DNA of 64,000 nucleotides from JANJUB01 sp031386985 (GTDB taxonomy: Bacteria > Armatimonadota > Fimbriimonadia > Fimbriimonadales > Fimbriimonadaceae). A program made the translations under genes and the position numbers. This document shows positions 49,394-57,959 of the stretch, piece after piece (the first letter of the stretch is position 1; each line of letters opens with the position of its first letter). The notes below the pieces were generated by a model. The model worked only from the letters and a program-made list of their open reading frames with translations. It was not told the DNA's origin and did not search any database. The stretch spans positions 372,001-436,000 of the forward strand of contig JANNCV010000044.1 of NCBI GenBank assembly GCA_031386985.1, read 5' to 3'.

Positions 49394-50899
49394 TTACTGC
49401 AAAATATCTTTCACTACGTGCCCATGCACATCCGTAATCCTGAAATCGCGACCCTGATAGCGATAGGTTAGCTTGGTGTGATCCACGCCGAGTTGGTTGA
49501 GGATCGTGGCGTTAAGATCGTGGATATGCACAGCTCCCGGAGTGAATTCATCTATAGATGGTTCGATAACTCGGCCGTCTTTGTCCACAATGTTGTAGCA
49601 GTAGTCATCGGTGTTTCCATAAACAATTCCCGGCTTAACGCCCGCGCCAGCCATCCACATTGTGTAGCAGCGCGGGTGGTGGTCACGGCCGTAGTTCGCT
49701 CTCGTGAGAGGGCCTTGGCAGTAAACCGTTCGCCCGAACTCACCACCCCAAACAACGAGCGTATCATCTAGCATTCCGGTTCGTTTGAGGTCCTTGATCA
49801 GTGCCGCACAAGCTTGGTCAACGTCCTTGCACTGGGTCGGCAGATCGCCTCCCATATTGCCGTGCTGATCCCAACCTCGGTGAAAGATTTGGATGAACTT
49901 CACGCCTCGCTGGCATAAACGACGGGCAAGGAGGCAATTCGCGGCGAATGTTCCCGGCTCCTGGCTCTCTTTGCCGTAGAGATCAAAGACCTCCTGCGAT
50001 TCCTTGCTAACGTCCATCAGTTCGGGCACGCTCGCCTGCATTCGATAAGCCATCTCGTATTGCTTAATGCGAGCCGCCACCTCGGGGTCGCCGAACTCTT
50101 GGAATTGCATCTGATTTAGCTTGCCGAGGTCGTCTAGCATGTCCCGCCGAGTTTTACGATCCATTCCGTGGGGATCGCTAAGATAGAGAACGGGGTCGCC
50201 CTTGCTGCGCAAGCTGATGCCTTGGTGTTCGCTGGAAATGAACCCGGAACTCCACAGGCGCGCAAAAAGCGCTTGATCGGGATCGCCCCGCGTGACTTTG
50301 GAATGCAAGACTACGTAGGTCGGCAAGTTCTCGTTTTCGGACCCAAGCCCATAACTCACCCATGAGCCCAGACTAGGCCGACCGGGAAGCTGCGAACCGG
50401 TTTGAATGTAAGTAACGGCGGGGTCATGATTGATCGCCTCCGTCCACATACTCTTGATAACACAAAGCTCTTTCACGACCTCGGATGTATATGGCAGAAG
50501 CTCTGACACCCAAACGCCATCTTCGTTATTCTCGTGTTTATTGAATTTGAACTTTGACGGGGCGACGGGGAAGCGGGCTTGCCCGCTGGTCATGGTGGTG
50601 ATGCGTTGGCCGTTGCGGATATCGGCCGGCAGTTCCACGTCGAACTGTTCTTGCATTTTGGGCTTGTAATCCCACAAGTCCATCTGGCTGGGGCCGCCAT
50701 TCATGAAGAGATAGATCACCCGCTTAGCTTTTGGCGCGAAGTTGGGGAAACCTGGCTGACCGCCGATTTTCTTGTCATCGGCGCGGAAGCCCCCGGAATT
50801 CATCAGGTGGCCCAGCGCCGCCGTTCCTACCCCCAGGGCCGTTCGCCCGAAGAGCTGGCGCCGGGTCATCATCAGTTCAAATTCGCGTTTGGGATCCAT
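49394..50899 (-). CDS. DUF1501 protein with twin-arginine signal
   Basis: About 501 aa. The N-terminus has a Tat-type signal (MTRRQLFGRTALGVGTAALGHLM). DUF1501 segments are AKRVIYLFMNGGPSQMDLWDYKP, FIQIFHRGWDQHGNMGG and VVWGGEFGRTVYCQGPLTRANYGRDHHPRCYTMWMAGAGVKPG, an alkaline-phosphatase/sulfatase-like fold. The protein should be exported folded. It is co-transcribed with the PSD1 gene upstream, 4 bp after its stop; this pairing is very common in Planctomycetota and Armatimonadota, and its joint function is unknown. ATG 50899 is preferred over the TTG at 50911. Confidence 0.92.
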   Translation of the reverse strand: MDPKREFELMMTRRQLFGRTALGVGTAALGHLMNSGGFRADDKKIGGQPGFPNFAPKAKRVIYLFMNGGPSQMDLWDYKPKMQEQFDVELPADIRNGQRITTMTSGQARFPVAPSKFKFNKHENNEDGVWVSELLPYTSEVVKELCVIKSMWTEAINHDPAVTYIQTGSQLPGRPSLGSWVSYGLGSENENLPTYVVLHSKVTRGDPDQALFARLWSSGFISSEHQGISLRSKGDPVLYLSDPHGMDRKTRRDMLDDLGKLNQMQFQEFGDPEVAARIKQYEMAYRMQASVPELMDVSKESQEVFDLYGKESQEPGTFAANCLLARRLCQRGVKFIQIFHRGWDQHGNMGGDLPTQCKDVDQACAALIKDLKRTGMLDDTLVVWGGEFGRTVYCQGPLTRANYGRDHHPRCYTMWMAGAGVKPGIVYGNTDDYCYNIVDKDGRVIEPSIDEFTPGAVHIHDLNATILNQLGVDHTKLTYRYQGRDFRITDVHGHVVKDILQ

Positions 50900-50903
50900 A
50901 ATT

Positions 50904-53831
50904 TTACTCAAAATTCAAGAAGGCATTTGTGTTCATCAAAGTGCTGCAGATCATCATCCAGGACGCAGTTTCCGTTGCCGATAGGGCCGGATTTCGAGGA
51001 GACATGCCGACGGAAACCATTTGGTGGGCGTCCGCGTGGCGAGAACTGTATAGTGATCTGTATCGGGCAAGGGCTCCCATCAAAACTTTACTTTCTTCAG
51101 CGTGGGGTGGACGGGAGAGCGTGAGCATGAATGCACGATTTAATCGCTCCCTGTCACCACTCACTTCCTCCATGATGCGCTCGGCCATAACCCGTGAGGC
51201 CTCTACGAAAGCGGGCTCGTTCATCGTAACCAGCGCTTGCATCGGGGTGTTCGTGCGGGACCGCCGAACCACGCAAGTTTCGCGCATTGGGGCGTCAAAA
51301 GTGAGCATCATCGGATGAGGGCTGGTGCGTTTCCAGAAAAGATACAGGCTCCGCCGGTAGATATCCTCTGTCATGTCCTGGGTGTATCGCGCGGTGTTAC
51401 TACCCAAAAACCCGAGCGCCTCCCACAGTCCTTCGGGTTGGTAGGGTCGGAATCCCTTGCCGCCCAAGCGCTCGCGGAGCAATCCGCTTGCGTAAAGGGC
51501 TTGATCCCTTATCACTTCCGCGTCCAAACGGAACCGGGGGCCGTGAGCCAGGAGGCGATTTTCGGGGTCTCGCTTATACTTCTCGGGAGTAACTCGGGAG
51601 CTCTGACGGAAAGTTGCGGAAGTTAAAACGAGCCGATGAAACTTCTTCATGCTCCAGCCGTCTTCGGCAAATCGCACGGCCAGGTAATCAAGCAACTCGG
51701 GGTTACTCGGCCACTCGCCCTGGTTCCCAAAATCTTCCGCAGTCTTCACGATTCCGGTTCCAAAGTGTTGAAGCCAAAGCCGGTTGACAGTAACGCGGGC
51801 AAAAAGTGGATTATCTTTTCGGGTTAACCACTGGGCTAACCCCAGACGATTCATTGGCGCATATTTTGGCATTTCGCCCATCACCTTTGGAATCGCTCGC
51901 TTTACTTCTTCTCCCTTCAGGTTGTATTCGCCTCGCCTGAGGATGTTGGCTACCCGCGGCGACGGAAGTTCCTCCGCCACCAATGACATCGGGATGTCCT
52001 TATCAAGGGCGGTGAGACCAGCGTTAGCCTTGCGATAGTCTTGACTCAAATCAGTTTGGGGCCCGTTCTCAAGAAAAAGCCGTTTCAGTGCGATCGAATT
52101 TGCTTGCGGGTTTTTCACGAGCGCAGCGACTCTCTCAGCGACGGCATCCCCAAAGTTGATAATCAGCCCTTCGCCCCCGCCGCCATTAACAACCTTAAAT
52201 AGGATCGTGTTTTCCCCTTGCTTGAGATCCACCCGAACGGTATCAGCTAGCGCGGTTATGGACCGTAGGACCTTGTTGCTGTGGATTAATGTGCCGTTTA
52301 GCCAGACCTTTACGGCGTCATCTGAGCCAACCCGCAGGTCAGCTTTTCCGGCTTTTTCAGCCGTGACCACACCTCGCACAAACCCGCTTCCAATCTCAAG
52401 TGGGACGACGTTCGCCGCAACACCTAGCTTGAGGTCAAGCGTTTTCCATTTGCTCGCATCCACCTTGCCGTTCGGTTCGGGTCCGCATTCCATATCGTAA
52501 GCTTCATCGAAAGTCTTGGCGGCATACGGGCTCGAAACCTCCCACTTCGAAGTCTTCGGTGCTGTAATGCTGATAGTGCCCGCCCATGCGAGGGCTTCTT
52601 CAGAGTGCGCCTGATTGAGAGCGCTTTGCATCTTTCGCTCAAAAGACCTTGCGGTAAGTTCCTGCTCGGGCAAACGCGCCTTTATCGCCGGGCCCGGAAC
52701 GAGCAAGTTTCCATCTAGCGGCGCATCAGAAGTCGAGTTAAAGAACGCGAAAAGGCCGTAATAATCCTTGTGCGAGATTGGATCGTATTTGTGATCGTGG
52801 CATCTTGCGCAGGTGAATGTCATGCCCAGAAAAATTGTGCTAAAAGTCTCGGTGCGATCGAATGAGTTTTTGGCTTGAAATTCGTCGTCAATCGCGCCGC
52901 CTTCAGCCGTGGTTGGGTTCATTCTCACGAATCCGGTCGCGATGAGTTGCTCCGTGGACTTGTCCGGCAACAAGTCGCCCGCAAGTTGCCAGCTCGCGAA
53001 TTTATCGTAGGGTAGATCGCGATTCATGGCCCGAATCACCCAGTCGCGATAAGGGTAAATCGAGCGCTCATTATCAAGATGCAGGCCGTGGGTGTCGCCG
53101 TAACGAACGGCGTCGAACCAATAACGAGCCTCATGCTCGCCGTATCGCGGGCTGGCCAGAAGGCGATCAATGACCCGTTCGTAGGCTTGGGGCTTGGAGT
53201 CCTTCAAAAACGCATCCGTCTCTTCAGGTGTCGGTTGCAACCCCGTCAATGCAAGGGTTGCGCGGCGGATTAGGGTGTTTCGGTCGGCTTCAGCTTCGGG
53301 TTTTAGTCCGTTTGATTCAAGCTGAGCGAGAACAAACCGATCAATCTCGTTTCGCGACCACTTTTTATCTTTTACTTCCGGCAAGGCAGGTTTTACGGGG
53401 GGAATGAACGCCCAGTGCGCCTTGTATTCGGACCCTTGATCAATCCACAACTTTAGCGTTTCGATCTGCTTCGCCGTAAGTCGCATCATGCCCGAATCGG
53501 TGGGTGGCATCGGAGAATCCTTCGCGGTTACACGCTCAAGCAGCATAGAGTTCTTCGAATCATGGGGCTTGATCGCGAACTTGCCGTACCGGTCTTTTGT
53601 TGCGCTCGCCGGATCATTTAACTTGAGGTCGCCTTTAACATCTTTGACCGCCGGGCCATGGCATTTATAGCAATGCTCGCTAAGGATTGGGCGCACGTCG
53701 CGGTTGAAATCTACCGTTCTCGGTGACCGCTTTAGGGTTGGGCGCGGGAGTGTGTTGCTGAAGACGCTGACGCTCAGAACCGTCGCGGAAACCGCGAGTA
53801 AGACCCATTTCGAGGCAAAGCCGCTTATCAT
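50904..53831 (-). CDS. PSD1 protein: cytochrome c, DUF1549 and DUF1553
   Basis: About 975 aa. A signal anchor (MISGFASKWVLLAVSATVL) precedes a planctomycete cytochrome c domain with one heme site CYKCHG. DUF1549 follows (SRNEIDRFVLAQLESNGLKPEAEADRNTLIRRATLALTGLQPTPEE; SPRYGEHEARYWFDAVRYGDTHGLHLD) and DUF1553 closes it (NRLGLAQWLTRKDNPLFARVTVNRLWLQHFG). Between them lie beta-sandwich segments with KVWLNGTLIHSNKV. It is exported, with heme attached outside. It sits in an operon with the monoheme protein upstream and DUF1501 downstream. ATG 53831 is preferred; TAGCAT lies 8 nt before it. Confidence 0.93.
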   Translation of the reverse strand: MISGFASKWVLLAVSATVLSVSVFSNTLPRPTLKRSPRTVDFNRDVRPILSEHCYKCHGPAVKDVKGDLKLNDPASATKDRYGKFAIKPHDSKNSMLLERVTAKDSPMPPTDSGMMRLTAKQIETLKLWIDQGSEYKAHWAFIPPVKPALPEVKDKKWSRNEIDRFVLAQLESNGLKPEAEADRNTLIRRATLALTGLQPTPEETDAFLKDSKPQAYERVIDRLLASPRYGEHEARYWFDAVRYGDTHGLHLDNERSIYPYRDWVIRAMNRDLPYDKFASWQLAGDLLPDKSTEQLIATGFVRMNPTTAEGGAIDDEFQAKNSFDRTETFSTIFLGMTFTCARCHDHKYDPISHKDYYGLFAFFNSTSDAPLDGNLLVPGPAIKARLPEQELTARSFERKMQSALNQAHSEEALAWAGTISITAPKTSKWEVSSPYAAKTFDEAYDMECGPEPNGKVDASKWKTLDLKLGVAANVVPLEIGSGFVRGVVTAEKAGKADLRVGSDDAVKVWLNGTLIHSNKVLRSITALADTVRVDLKQGENTILFKVVNGGGGEGLIINFGDAVAERVAALVKNPQANSIALKRLFLENGPQTDLSQDYRKANAGLTALDKDIPMSLVAEELPSPRVANILRRGEYNLKGEEVKRAIPKVMGEMPKYAPMNRLGLAQWLTRKDNPLFARVTVNRLWLQHFGTGIVKTAEDFGNQGEWPSNPELLDYLAVRFAEDGWSMKKFHRLVLTSATFRQSSRVTPEKYKRDPENRLLAHGPRFRLDAEVIRDQALYASGLLRERLGGKGFRPYQPEGLWEALGFLGSNTARYTQDMTEDIYRRSLYLFWKRTSPHPMMLTFDAPMRETCVVRRSRTNTPMQALVTMNEPAFVEASRVMAERIMEEVSGDRERLNRAFMLTLSRPPHAEESKVLMGALARYRSLYSSRHADAHQMVSVGMSPRNPALSATETASWMMICSTLMNTNAFLNFE

Positions 53832-53842
53832 GTGGATTGATG

Positions 53843-55066
53843 CTAGTTTAGCCCGTGACTGCCACGTTTTGCTACTAGCTGAACATGCAACCAACACAAT
53901 TCGTCCCGGTCTCCCGGGCCGAACTTGACTTCAGTGGGAATCACTCGATCATTGCCGAAAGCATGGCCCGAGTTATCGTAGGTCATTTCCAGGTCGAGTT
54001 TCGTGCCTTTGACGAGCTCGACCGGCTTATCAAAGACATAACTGTTGGCCCACTCCGAATCCCAATTGAAGACAAAGAAGACCACCGACGCCTTGCCGCC
54101 TGGTGGAGTTGCCAGGAGCCGAATCATGCGTGCGTAAAGCCGCGCCTCGGGAACAACCGCAACCACAACCGAGTCCTCCGCCAACGTCTGATCATTGGTT
54201 AAGGTTGTGAAAGTGTCCTGAGGCGGCAGGGCGAAATCGCGTTGCCCTAAGGTGATCCAGCTTGGCTCGCTTTTCGTCCCTGCTTCAAAGTAGAGGCCGA
54301 TTTCGAAGTCGCCAGACTCCTCTTTGCCGGAGGGCTGCCATAGGGGAGACACCGCCAACTCGTCCCCCGGGGCCAAAGCTACTCCGGCTCCGCCCGGCAG
54401 CCGCCACGGCAACCCACCGACGCCCCAACTTCCGATGAGTCGCAACGCATCTACGCCCGTGGAGTGAAAAACGTCCTTACGCTCGCGGATAGGATAGGCT
54501 CTGGCTACAAGCGCTCGTCGCCATACGGCGGGACTCGTCGGGCGAATGTCAAATGCCCGCAACACCCGTGGAGTCTCTAATCCTAACAGAATGCGGAGCT
54601 CCGGGCTATAGGGCGCACCTTCGGATCGCACCTTGGGCATGTCTTTCGCTTTGATGATCAAGTCTGGTTTGCCTAGTTCCCAGTCCGGAAACTCGATCTT
54701 TGGCCATGGATGAGGCTTACCCGAGGGCATTTTCTGGCTTACCCATTCTTGAAACTTGAGAAGCTCCAAATCGGTTAGTTTTTCAAATTTTCGTACTTTG
54801 CCGTAGTCGGAAAGCGCGTCGGCAGGTGGCATTTTCGATTGCATCGTCACGGTTTGAATCAGTGGTGCCCTTGACTTAACTTGATCAAATGTCTCTAACG
54901 GGAAGGGGCCGACTCCGTTTTCTCGATGGCATGGCATACATTTCACCCGCAAAATAGGTTCGATGTCGCCGTGAAAGGTTCGCTCTTCCGAACTTGCCCC
55001 GACCTTCTCTCCGGCCCCCCAGCTAAGCGTCCCAATGCAAACCAACAATGCCAGAAAGCCCTTCAT
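53843..55066 (-). CDS. Monoheme cytochrome with copper-monooxygenase-like C-terminus
   Basis: About 407 aa. A signal peptide (MKGFLALLVCIGTLSWG) is followed by a heme-binding CMPCHRENGVGPFPLETFDQVKSRAPLI segment (CxxCH). The later region (about 180-400) resembles the C-terminal half of ascorbate-dependent type II copper monooxygenases: GDELAVSPLWQPSG, LYARMIRLLATPPGG and KLDLEMTYDNSGHAFGND. It is common in Planctomycetota and relatives. It is the first gene of the cytochrome-PSD1-DUF1501 operon and ends 11 bp before PSD1. ATG 55066 is preferred. Confidence 0.8.
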   Translation of the reverse strand: MKGFLALLVCIGTLSWGAGEKVGASSEERTFHGDIEPILRVKCMPCHRENGVGPFPLETFDQVKSRAPLIQTVTMQSKMPPADALSDYGKVRKFEKLTDLELLKFQEWVSQKMPSGKPHPWPKIEFPDWELGKPDLIIKAKDMPKVRSEGAPYSPELRILLGLETPRVLRAFDIRPTSPAVWRRALVARAYPIRERKDVFHSTGVDALRLIGSWGVGGLPWRLPGGAGVALAPGDELAVSPLWQPSGKEESGDFEIGLYFEAGTKSEPSWITLGQRDFALPPQDTFTTLTNDQTLAEDSVVVAVVPEARLYARMIRLLATPPGGKASVVFFVFNWDSEWANSYVFDKPVELVKGTKLDLEMTYDNSGHAFGNDRVIPTEVKFGPGDRDELCWLHVQLVAKRGSHGLN

Positions 55067-55092
55067 TTCTTTGATCCAATTGTAGCGACAGA

Positions 55093-55098
55093 TATAAT
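55093..55098 (+). promoter_or_regulatory. Predicted -10 box (TATAAT), leaderless start of the DegT gene
   Basis: A perfect TATAAT lies exactly 6 nt before GTG 55105; it decides in favour of this GTG as the start. Confidence 0.65.
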
Positions 55099-55104
55099 CT
55101 ACGT

Positions 55105-56283
55105 GTGAGTTCGCCCGCAACCGCTATTAAATTACCGACCTGGCCGCATTTTGCCGAAGACGAAATTGCGGCAGTGGCCGACGTCTTGCGCTCGGGCCGA
55201 GTGAACTACTGGACGGGAACCGAGGGGCGAGAGTTCGAGCGAGAGTGGGCGGCTTACGTAGGAACGAAGCACGGCATCGTCATTATGAATGGCACGGTGA
55301 CGATGGAGTTAGCCCTGATTGCCCTCGGAATCGGTCCCGGCGATGAGGTTATCATTCCTCCGCGAACCTTTATGGCGACCGCGACGGCAGTGATGGTGCG
55401 CGGGGCGACCCCGGTTTTTGCCGATATTGATCGGGACTCGGGATGCATTACCGCGGCTTCCATTTCGGCGGTTCTTACCTCTCGCACAAAAGCAGTCATC
55501 CCGGTTCACCTGGGCGGTTGGCCCTGTGACATGAAAGCGATCCTTGATCTTTGTAGGCCCCTCCGGATCGCTGTTATTGAAGATTGCGCCCAGGCTCATG
55601 GCGCAACAATCGACGGAAAATCGGTCGGCTCATTCGGAGTGATCAACTCATGGTCGTTCTGTCAAGACAAGATCATGACCCTCGGCGGCGAAGGCGGCGC
55701 GATCACGGTGGACGATGATGAACTTTGGGCTCGAATGTGGGCTTACAAGGATCACGGAAAATCGTATGACGCCGTCTACAATCGTCCCCACGGGCCCGGG
55801 TTTCGGTGGGTGAACGAGGGGATTGGAACGAACTGGCGATTGACCGAAATGCAGTCGGCTTTAGCTCGAGTTCAGCTTAGAAAGCTACCCGAGTGGGTGG
55901 CTTTGCGGCGGCGGAATGCCTTAGTCTTGTACTCGCGCTTGTCTTCTGTCTTGCGGGTTCCAGTTTTGGCTCCTGGTTTCGAGCACGCTTATTACCGCTG
56001 GTACGGCTATCTAGATCGTCCCCTGAAGGACGGGTGGACGAGGCAGCGCATCTGCGACACGATTTCGGAGCGAGGGGTTTGGTGTCAGGTTGGATCCTGC
56101 AGCGAGATTTATTTGGAGAAGGCTTTTGATGGCACGGGTTATCGGCCTTCTGAGAGGTTGCCGGTGGCCCAGGAACTGGGGGAGAACTCGATCTGCCTGT
56201 TGGTGCACCCGACTTTGAGCGAAGGGAATATGCAGGAGATGGCCGATGTGGTTGAGTCGGTTATGACGGATAGTGTTAGCTAA
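55105..56283 (+). CDS. DegT/DnrJ/EryC1/StrS aminotransferase
   Basis: A 392-aa PLP-dependent enzyme. Family markers are VNYWTGTEGREFEREWAAYVGTKHGIVIMNGT, GPGDEVIIPPRTFMATATAVMVRGATPVFADID, AVIEDCAQAHGATIDGKSVGSFG, then SWSFCQDKIMTLGGEGGAIT with the PLP Lys, and GTNWRLTEMQSALARVQLRKL. It transaminates nucleotide-linked keto-sugars for surface polysaccharides. Neighbours give no pathway. The stop codon TAA lies inside a perfect inverted repeat GTTAGCT-A-AGCTAAC (56275-56289). Confidence 0.93.
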   Translation: MSSPATAIKLPTWPHFAEDEIAAVADVLRSGRVNYWTGTEGREFEREWAAYVGTKHGIVIMNGTVTMELALIALGIGPGDEVIIPPRTFMATATAVMVRGATPVFADIDRDSGCITAASISAVLTSRTKAVIPVHLGGWPCDMKAILDLCRPLRIAVIEDCAQAHGATIDGKSVGSFGVINSWSFCQDKIMTLGGEGGAITVDDDELWARMWAYKDHGKSYDAVYNRPHGPGFRWVNEGIGTNWRLTEMQSALARVQLRKLPEWVALRRRNALVLYSRLSSVLRVPVLAPGFEHAYYRWYGYLDRPLKDGWTRQRICDTISERGVWCQVGSCSEIYLEKAFDGTGYRPSERLPVAQELGENSICLLVHPTLSEGNMQEMADVVESVMTDSVS

Positions 56284-57188
56284 GCTAACGTCCAAAGTGG
56301 ATACTAGTGGCGATGAAAGCACGTTTCAGGGTTTGCTTTCCTGGGTTTGGGACCGCTAACGAAAAGCGTTGTTTGATTGCGACCGCGGCGGTTTGCTTCA
56401 TCGGGGCCTACATATCGCCAAGGCCATCGGAAGTTGTCGTGAATGGGGAGACGGTGACGAGAATGACTCTACAGGGATGGCCCGTGCCCAGTTGGCTGTT
56501 GCTATGTGTGCTTGGATTGGTGTCGTACTCGTTAACTCACTATTTATGTGGATTGCCCGTTGCCGCTGGCCAGAAACGGAATTTGGGGAGCTGTACGAGA
56601 TGGCAGGTGGCGGATACTTCGCTTGGAAGCCAGACGTACCCGGAACCGCCTCAATCATGGAGTATGCAGGTCCGACATTCGTTCCCGGCATGAGCGCTCT
56701 GGAATTCCTCTCAGTCGATCCTCCACACCCAAGCCGAGTCATACTGCTAGGGCTAGACGGTTGGACGAAAGAGGTTGAAGAGTTCTCTCACCTGCAGAAC
56801 AGATGGATTATGCAAGCCCCGATTGGGATACTTAATCAGTTGATTCCCGCTACGGAAGCCCAGTTGAAATCTTATCCTGATTACTACGAGCTCGCCTGGT
56901 TGCTATGGCGTTGTGCCGAGTTGCGCGGCACTCCCAGCCAAGAATCTCTCCAAGGCCTTGCAGATCGGACGGAATCAGCTCCTCTTTTGGCCAAGCTGCG
57001 CGGCGAGTTTTACGATCCTGACGAGCATGACTGAGCTGCTAGGGCGCGCTGGTGAACTTGACCGTAGCGGTTAACGTATCGATCCGATGAGCCAACTGGT
57101 TAGGCTCCGGTCGGCGGAATCTGGAAATTGAATGCTGAGACACTAGGCGGCGGATGTGGTTGGGCAGATTTGCGTTGAAGCGTTAGCT
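56275..57188 (+). mobile_element. Possible integrated gene cassette bounded by GTTAGCT
   Basis: GTTAGCT occurs at 56275-56281 and 57182-57188 in the same orientation, 907 bp apart. These look like the GTTRRRY core that integron integrases cut between G and T, with one base off consensus. The interval contains one poorly conserved membrane-protein gene followed by about 150 bp with inverted repeats, such as GAGCC/GGCTC at 57089-57106. This matches the order of a gene cassette (gene, then attC). The long attC hairpin is not clear, and no integrase is nearby, so this is tentative. Confidence 0.25.
56369..57034 (+). CDS. Unknown membrane-anchored protein, frame uncertain
   Basis: Up to 221 aa; the credible part probably starts at ATG 56477, giving 186 aa. 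A membrane helix (LAVAMCAWIGVVLVNSLFMWIA) is followed by a soluble domain with GGGYFAWKPDVPGTAS, GMSALEFLSVDPPHPSRVILLGLDGW and DYYELAWLLWRCAELRG. No family is recognised. Another frame from 56307 encodes two hydrophobic helices (CLIATAAVCFIGAYISP; SWLLLCVLGLVSYSLTHYLCG) and runs out near 56693. The two frames may be pieces of one gene with a frameshift near 56560-56590. The codon use of both looks natural. Confidence 0.5.
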   Translation: MFDCDRGGLLHRGLHIAKAIGSCREWGDGDENDSTGMARAQLAVAMCAWIGVVLVNSLFMWIARCRWPETEFGELYEMAGGGYFAWKPDVPGTASIMEYAGPTFVPGMSALEFLSVDPPHPSRVILLGLDGWTKEVEEFSHLQNRWIMQAPIGILNQLIPATEAQLKSYPDYYELAWLLWRCAELRGTPSQESLQGLADRTESAPLLAKLRGEFYDPDEHD

Positions 57189-57222
57189 TAAACAAAGACT
57201 ATTCAAAGTTATACAAAATGAT
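57035..57222. other. Intergenic region with inverted repeats
   Basis: This 188-bp region holds an inverted repeat GAGCC-9-GGCTC around 57089-57106. The minus strand is open for 47 codons (57039-57182) but has no ATG, so it is not called as a gene. It could be an attC-like recombination site; see the cassette entry. No promoter or tRNA is visible. Confidence 0.4.
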
Positions 57223-57927
57223 CTACTGCTTGAATGAAGTTCGTGTTCCATCACGGTGTATGATCAAAAGGAGGCGAGCGTTTCCGGTGAGTTCGTTGGC
57301 TTCGAGTCGGCTACGATAGCACATTCCCGATTCTAACAAGAATGATGAGTTTAGGTGGAAGGTTGGTGATTTAGTCAGGACCGTGCTTATCTCGGCAGTA
57401 TAAGCTCCATTGCGGTCTTGTAGACCTAGATACGTACTCCGAAGGGTTAAGGACGAGCGCTTGCGTGGAATAACTCCGAAGAATCCTTCTCTTTGGAAAT
57501 TCCAGCGCTCTCCCGGCACAATGGAACTCTGGATAAATCCACATGGCGGGGCGACGACGGCAAGTGCCAAGAAATTGTAAATTGGCGACGTACCCTCCGT
57601 AATCCCCACCGGACCCGCATGGAACAGCCCGTCCATGCCTGCAGGGAAATCAACCGGTCCCATGTCATTTGTTCCTGTACCGAGAAAGCCGCGCCTGGCC
57701 GAGTCACTCATAGCCAAGGTCTGTGCTAACATTGTCATCTGGCCCTTGCTCTTGCAAGTAAGTTTGAGTCGCGTAAGCCAGCGATCTGTCCGCTTGGGGC
57801 CATCCAGCTCCTGCCACTTCATCTGAAATTCGCAGGCGTAATAATAGGTCGCTCCATTTTCGGGGTTTAACTGTAGCTGAATAGCGGTTTGCGAGAAATA
57901 CGCCGCCGCAACGAGGGCAAGTGCCAT
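57223..57927 (-). CDS. Hypothetical exported protein
   Basis: A 234-aa protein of unknown family. A short hydrophobic N-terminus (ALALVAAAYFSQTAIQ) may be a signal peptide. The body has beta-strand-like alternation: YYYACEFQMKWQELDG, GLQDRNGAYTAEISTVLT and SFLLESGMCYRSRLEA, which suggests a secreted beta-barrel or lipid-binding protein, but this is weak. It ends 32 bp before valS starts its reverse-strand stop side and shares its direction, so it may be read downstream or upstream of valS in one transcript. Confidence 0.55.
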   Translation of the reverse strand: MALALVAAAYFSQTAIQLQLNPENGATYYYACEFQMKWQELDGPKRTDRWLTRLKLTCKSKGQMTMLAQTLAMSDSARRGFLGTGTNDMGPVDFPAGMDGLFHAGPVGITEGTSPIYNFLALAVVAPPCGFIQSSIVPGERWNFQREGFFGVIPRKRSSLTLRSTYLGLQDRNGAYTAEISTVLTKSPTFHLNSSFLLESGMCYRSRLEANELTGNARLLLIIHRDGTRTSFKQ

Positions 57928-57959
57928 GACTTAAGTGATGTGTCGTCGGCAGAAATCGT

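Noticed and set aside
57039..57182. Short minus-strand coding region
   Set aside because: The frame is open for 47 codons but has no ATG and no ribosome binding site; it is better seen as part of a recombination or repeat site.
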